The translations under genes and the position numbers were made by a program. Positions 60,718 to 64,000 of a DNA stretch of 64,000 nucleotides are shown one piece after another (within the stretch, counting starts at the first letter, position 1; each line of letters opens with the position of its first letter). Where the stretch lies: assembly GCA_964564735.1 (NCBI GenBank), contig CAZMCH010000011.1:1-64000 (forward strand), given 5' to 3'. The stretch is from CAZMCH01 sp964564735. Lineage in GTDB: Bacteria > Poribacteria > DTPJ01. Below the pieces are notes generated by a model. The model saw nothing but the letters and a program-made list of their open reading frames with translations, had not been told where the DNA came from and did not search any database.

Positions 60718-61788
60718 TCAAAATCTAATCAGAATGGCGATCTTATCTATATCTCCGCCACCAGGAATATCAGAACCAGGAACCCTTGCATAATCAATTT
60801 CATAGTTTGAGTATCTTATACTAAATCCCATTGTTATTCTACTCCCGGGTTTATCTGGTTCATACTTATAGCCTACCCTTATACCAAGCATGTTAGCATA
60901 CCAATATTCCAAGCCGATACCACGCTTGCTGTTGTCTGGACGGAAGGCATAAATGCCGACACCTGCCCTAACAGCATTAAATAAAGGCTCTTTTTTGTCC
61001 TCTTCTGTCTGCCTCAATTTGTCAATATATGATGTATAATCTGTAACCAATTGGAATCTATGCTCTGGTGTATCAAGCAACTTAAAAGCAAGACCTAGTT
61101 TTAAGTTTCTTGGCAGTGGTTCGCTTTGGTTAGCATCTTTCATTTGAATAGCAGTGCCAAAATTTTGTAAAGCAATACCAAAGATAATAGGTTTTGATGA
61201 CATAAATTCCTTATTTAGACTTATTGGTAAAGCATATTGTAATCCAAGATCAGCAGCATAGGCTATATCGGATTCGTCTAAAAGCACTTGGCGTATCAAC
61301 TTAGCATTGATCCCTGCTAATAAATTATCTGTGATATTATCAGCATAGCATAACGCCCAAGCCCAGCTTAATCCAATATCCTGTTCGCCTACTACCTCAC
61401 CGCCACCTGTTGGAGATGCCTTGGTTATAATTGTGGAACCCTGATCATATAGTTGAAGTGTAGTGCCGAAAACACCAAAATCCTTGACAGGCATTGCAAA
61501 AGCCATAAGTCCATAATACATACCTTCTGCTGCATCACCAAACATTGCAAAGTGATTGCTATATGCGATAGTGGCTTGTCTTTCCGAAATAGAAGCTAAC
61601 CCGCTAGGATTCCAAAATGCAGAAATAACATCACCCGAAACAGCAGAAAAAGCGTCCGCCATACCCGCCGCCCTTGTTCCGCCATCTATGGATAAAAATT
61701 CCGCTGATGTTCTCGCTGTTCCAGCATGAGCATTAACCACACATAATATAAGTGCAAAAATCATAACATATATAACAGGACTCCTCAT
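60718..61788 (-). CDS. PorV/PorQ-like outer-membrane beta-barrel protein
   Basis: 356 residues. Signal peptide (1-22) followed by the family signature GTRAAGMADAFSAVSGDVISAFWNPSGLA and alternating beta strands ending with an aromatic-poor C-terminal IAILIRF strand. This matches PorV/PorQ-type FadL-like barrels, first described in the type IX secretion system but widespread outside it. No T9SS core genes are in the window. RBS GGAGG. First gene of the pair with the DUF5683-like protein. Confidence 0.82.
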   Translation of the reverse strand: MRSPVIYVMIFALILCVVNAHAGTARTSAEFLSIDGGTRAAGMADAFSAVSGDVISAFWNPSGLASISERQATIAYSNHFAMFGDAAEGMYYGLMAFAMPVKDFGVFGTTLQLYDQGSTIITKASPTGGGEVVGEQDIGLSWAWALCYADNITDNLLAGINAKLIRQVLLDESDIAYAADLGLQYALPISLNKEFMSSKPIIFGIALQNFGTAIQMKDANQSEPLPRNLKLGLAFKLLDTPEHRFQLVTDYTSYIDKLRQTEEDKKEPLFNAVRAGVGIYAFRPDNSKRGIGLEYWYANMLGIRVGYKYEPDKPGSRITMGFSIRYSNYEIDYARVPGSDIPGGGDIDKIAILIRF

Positions 61789-61902
61789 TAATATCCCTCC
61801 GAAAAATAAATTAACGTGTAAAATTCATGATTTTGAATCATAAAGCCATAATTGCTTATCAATACAATCAAAAACGAATTCTTTTCTTGTATAGTTTACA
61901 AG

Positions 61903-62610
61903 CTATTTCTCAATTACAAGCATATCTAAAACTTCATAGAGAGTTGTTATTCTTTTTTCCTCTGGTTTTCCGAACTGACTTTCTCGATCAATAAGTATTG
62001 CTTCCATTCCGATTGCCTTTGGTCCTGCAATATCCCAACGAGGATCATCACCGATAAAAACACATTCATTCACATTTAACGAGAGACTCTTTAACGCAAA
62101 CTCAAATATTCGCTTATCAGGTTTTCGCCAACCAACATCTCTGCAAAAAACAATCAAATCAATATATCTGTCAATACCGAATCTCTTTATTTCCTCATGC
62201 CATAATTCACTTGGGCTTCCCCATGCAGTATTTGAAATGATGACAGATTTGATACCTTTTGAATTAAGTTTGGCAAGAACAGATAAAGTATCTTCATATA
62301 TCTCTGATCTGCTAAATATAGGCTTCATAAAGCATCTGCACATATTCATTATCAAATCATCTGATAGTTTTTCCGCAGTAAATATATGCTTTAATCTTTC
62401 CTCAAGAGGTCTTACTTTATAATCAGAAGATTCATAATTTTCTTTACTTACTCTTTGCCAAATTTCGTCAAATGAGATGTCAAATTGCACATTTTGCAAT
62501 AGAAAATTATAAACTTCTTCTATGGCTTCTCTTAAAATATGAGGAAATTCCGACCTAGTATAATATTTTATCAATGTATTACCAAGATCAAAGAGGATAG
62601 CTTTTTTCAT
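61903..62610 (-). CDS. HAD-superfamily hydrolase
   Basis: 235 residues. Motif I LFDLGNTLIKYY (nucleophile Asp), motif II ISNTAWG, motif III Lys in WRKPDKRIFEFAL and motif IV FIGDDPRWDI, i.e. the full HAD set, with a helical cap (subclass I). It is likely a small phosphate-ester phosphatase (phosphoglycolate, pyrimidine nucleotidase-like or similar). RBS AAGGA. Separated from its neighbours by 50-110 bases. Confidence 0.88.
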   Translation of the reverse strand: MKKAILFDLGNTLIKYYTRSEFPHILREAIEEVYNFLLQNVQFDISFDEIWQRVSKENYESSDYKVRPLEERLKHIFTAEKLSDDLIMNMCRCFMKPIFSRSEIYEDTLSVLAKLNSKGIKSVIISNTAWGSPSELWHEEIKRFGIDRYIDLIVFCRDVGWRKPDKRIFEFALKSLSLNVNECVFIGDDPRWDIAGPKAIGMEAILIDRESQFGKPEEKRITTLYEVLDMLVIEK

Positions 62611-62663
62611 TCGCTAATTATATCCTTAATCATACTGATTATCAAGTGGAAAGATTTTTGTTT

Positions 62664-64000
62664 TTATAGTTTTTTTAGAAACTCAGAAGATTTTTCAGCA
62701 ATAGAACTGTCTGGTGCTTGTTTAACAACCTTTTCCCAATGTTCTTTTGCCAATTTATATTCACCAATTCCACTATAAGCCAAAGCAATATTATAATGGG
62801 CTTCTGGATAGATAGGTTGTAATTCAATTGCCCTTTTAAGAATCTTGATTGATTCATCAAACATCTTAGCCAGATATAGTGTATATCCAAGATTCATAAG
62901 AATTTCAGGATCATCAGGCTTTAATTCATTTGCCCTTCTTAATGCCTCTCGTGCTTCGGGAACATCTTCATCTGTTCCATATTTTAATGCCATACCACCA
63001 AACATCTTCAAAATATCAGCATTATTTGGATCGAGTTTTACTGCAGAAGTCAAATGTTTTAATACCTTTTGATTATCACCTGTAAGTGAATAGTCCTGTG
63101 CCAAATATATATGCGCCCTCAAATTATTGGGATCAGCCTGAACAGCCTTTTCAAATTCTTCTGTAGCCATTTCGGGCATATTTATCTGATTATAAGCTAA
63201 TCCAAGCGCAACATGAGCATCCGCAAGTTTTGGATCAAGTTCAACCGCTTTTTTTAAATCCTGTATTGCAACCTCTGGCTTATACATCAAGACCTTTGCA
63301 GGACCAACTTTATAATTAAGCATGAAATTTCCACGACGATAATAAGCCATAGCAAAATCAGGCTTTATTTGAATCGCTTGTTCATAAGCTCTTTCCGCCT
63401 TTATTGCCCTGCTTTTGCCTGCACGTTCATATAACATACCTAGATTATACCATCTCTGAGCATCAGGTCCCAGCGTTGTAACTTGTTCATAATGCTTTAT
63501 AGAATTGAGTATAGCCTTTTCTTCTTCATCTAGTTTTCCATTTCTCTTATATTCTTCTGCTCTTCTCAAAAATATCTCTGCAAGTTTCAAGTGAAAATCA
63601 AGTTTATTCGGTTCAAGAGTTAATGCTTTTTCTGCAACCTCAATATACTTGTCTTCCTGTCCCTCATCAAGATAGCCCTGCGCAACTCTAAAAAGCAATT
63701 CCGCTTCCGATGAACCCATATCTACCGCTTTTCTATATTGCTCTTGTGCATCAGCTTTCTGCGCAACATCCTCGACAATAGATTGACTTTCTATGCTTTG
63801 CGTCTTTATAGAAGATTCTTTATTTTTATCTTCCATCACTTTGGGTTTAGCTGTTTCCTCCGATTTTACAATTTGCGGTTTTCGTTTTTCTAATAAAAGC
63901 CCAAGTTGATAATGAATATCAGGATTCGTATTGGGCATTGCCACTCCACGCTGAAAGTATTTAAAGGCTAAATCTTCTTTATTCTGTGCAAGATATAACT
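62664..64000 (-). CDS. TPR-repeat protein (5' end outside window)
   Basis: The reading frame continues past the window end; the GTG at 63944 and residues before it continue a TPR helix (YLAQNKEDLAFKYFQRG), so the protein is longer. The visible 445 residues carry at least nine TPR units (NNADILKMFGGMALKYG, PEILMNLGYTLYLAKMFDESIKILKRAIELQP), with a charged Lys/Glu-rich linker (about 35-75 of the visible part). Probably a scaffold or lipoprotein; no catalytic domain is seen in this part. Confidence 0.85.
   Translation of the reverse strand, partial: LYLAQNKEDLAFKYFQRGVAMPNTNPDIHYQLGLLLEKRKPQIVKSEETAKPKVMEDKNKESSIKTQSIESQSIVEDVAQKADAQEQYRKAVDMGSSEAELLFRVAQGYLDEGQEDKYIEVAEKALTLEPNKLDFHLKLAEIFLRRAEEYKRNGKLDEEEKAILNSIKHYEQVTTLGPDAQRWYNLGMLYERAGKSRAIKAERAYEQAIQIKPDFAMAYYRRGNFMLNYKVGPAKVLMYKPEVAIQDLKKAVELDPKLADAHVALGLAYNQINMPEMATEEFEKAVQADPNNLRAHIYLAQDYSLTGDNQKVLKHLTSAVKLDPNNADILKMFGGMALKYGTDEDVPEAREALRRANELKPDDPEILMNLGYTLYLAKMFDESIKILKRAIELQPIYPEAHYNIALAYSGIGEYKLAKEHWEKVVKQAPDSSIAEKSSEFLKKL

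Noticed and set aside
1..64000. CRISPR array, tRNA or rRNA genes, transposase or integrase genes
   Set aside because: I looked through the non-coding gaps and coding frames and saw no regularly spaced repeats, cloverleaf-like tRNA sequence, rRNA segments or transposase domains.

Overview
This is an AT-rich bacterial chromosome segment of about 64 kb, nearly fully coding, with two partial genes at the edges and no rRNA, tRNA, CRISPR array, phage or transposase gene that I can see. Lipoproteins with lipoboxes, a PorV-like outer-membrane protein, a diaminopimelate decarboxylase, a PorV/DUF5683 pair, flagellar genes with sigma-28 promoters and two NtrC-type regulators point to a motile diderm. 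Paralogous 12+ TM proteins of the DUF6785 kind, multiple Gfo/Idh/MocA oxidoreductases and FAD/HEAT oxidoreductases are typical of uncultured lineages such as Poribacteria and neighbouring candidate phyla. That placement is an inference with low confidence. Vegetative promoters are very regular (TTGACA, 17 bases, TATAAT-like) and helped fix several starts and operons.

Region 1 (1-14.4 kb) runs mostly on the minus strand: a PP2C/SpoIIE phosphatase fragment, a seven-repeat YCF48-like lipoprotein, an Fe-S flavoprotein, a MoaD/ThiS protein, thioredoxin-reductase-like and rubrerythrin-like redox genes, a ClpP-like membrane protease next to a rhomboid protease, inositol-phosphate synthase, a sugar-phosphate isomerase-like protein, an NtrC-type regulator with a one-haem exported protein, rpsU, an Ig-like lipoprotein and dprA. 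Region 2 (14.5-24.7 kb) holds a FGGY sugar kinase, a hicAB toxin-antitoxin pair whose toxin is frameshifted, an FAH-family enzyme, an MFS transporter, a large secreted WD40 protein and two convergent Gfo/Idh/MocA genes. Region 3 (24.7-32.8 kb) has pyrK-pyrD-pyrB, with an unusual zinc-ribbon tail on PyrB, a B12-radical SAM protein, an RRM protein, rplY (L25), an amidase and a GerMN protein. Region 4 (32.8-44.3 kb) is a run of plus-strand genes: two DUF6785-like membrane proteins around a beta-helix protein and a helix-hairpin-helix protein, then a DUF1284-like protein, a metallophosphoesterase with a CBM9-like tail, and a double FAD-domain oxidoreductase with HEAT repeats.

Region 5 (44.3-58.5 kb) is flagellar. 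fliC-fliS-fliD-flaG read leftward from a sigma-28 promoter. A PAS histidine kinase reads rightward, followed by a second sigma-28 promoter that drives a compact, overlapping operon: TPR protein, TPR-glycosyltransferase, B12-radical SAM, methyltransferase, deacetylase-like protein, epimerase and GT2. An NtrC-type regulator follows. The most economical reading is a flagellin glycan synthesis/modification island co-expressed with flagellin and bracketed by its two-component system. Region 6 (58.5-64 kb, minus) has lysA, a DUF5683-like protein, a PorV-like protein, a HAD hydrolase and a TPR protein cut by the window end.

The strongest non-gene signal is an inverted-repeat element at 30.0-30.3 kb with exact 30-bp arms, flanked on both sides by outward-facing sigma-70 promoters. 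A diverged half copy, including its promoter, lies at 2.6 kb. Other signals are a ~150-bp nested inverted-repeat element between rpsU and the NtrC gene, an operator-like palindrome in the sugar-kinase promoter, and a graveyard of short dispersed repeats at 0.7-1.3 kb.
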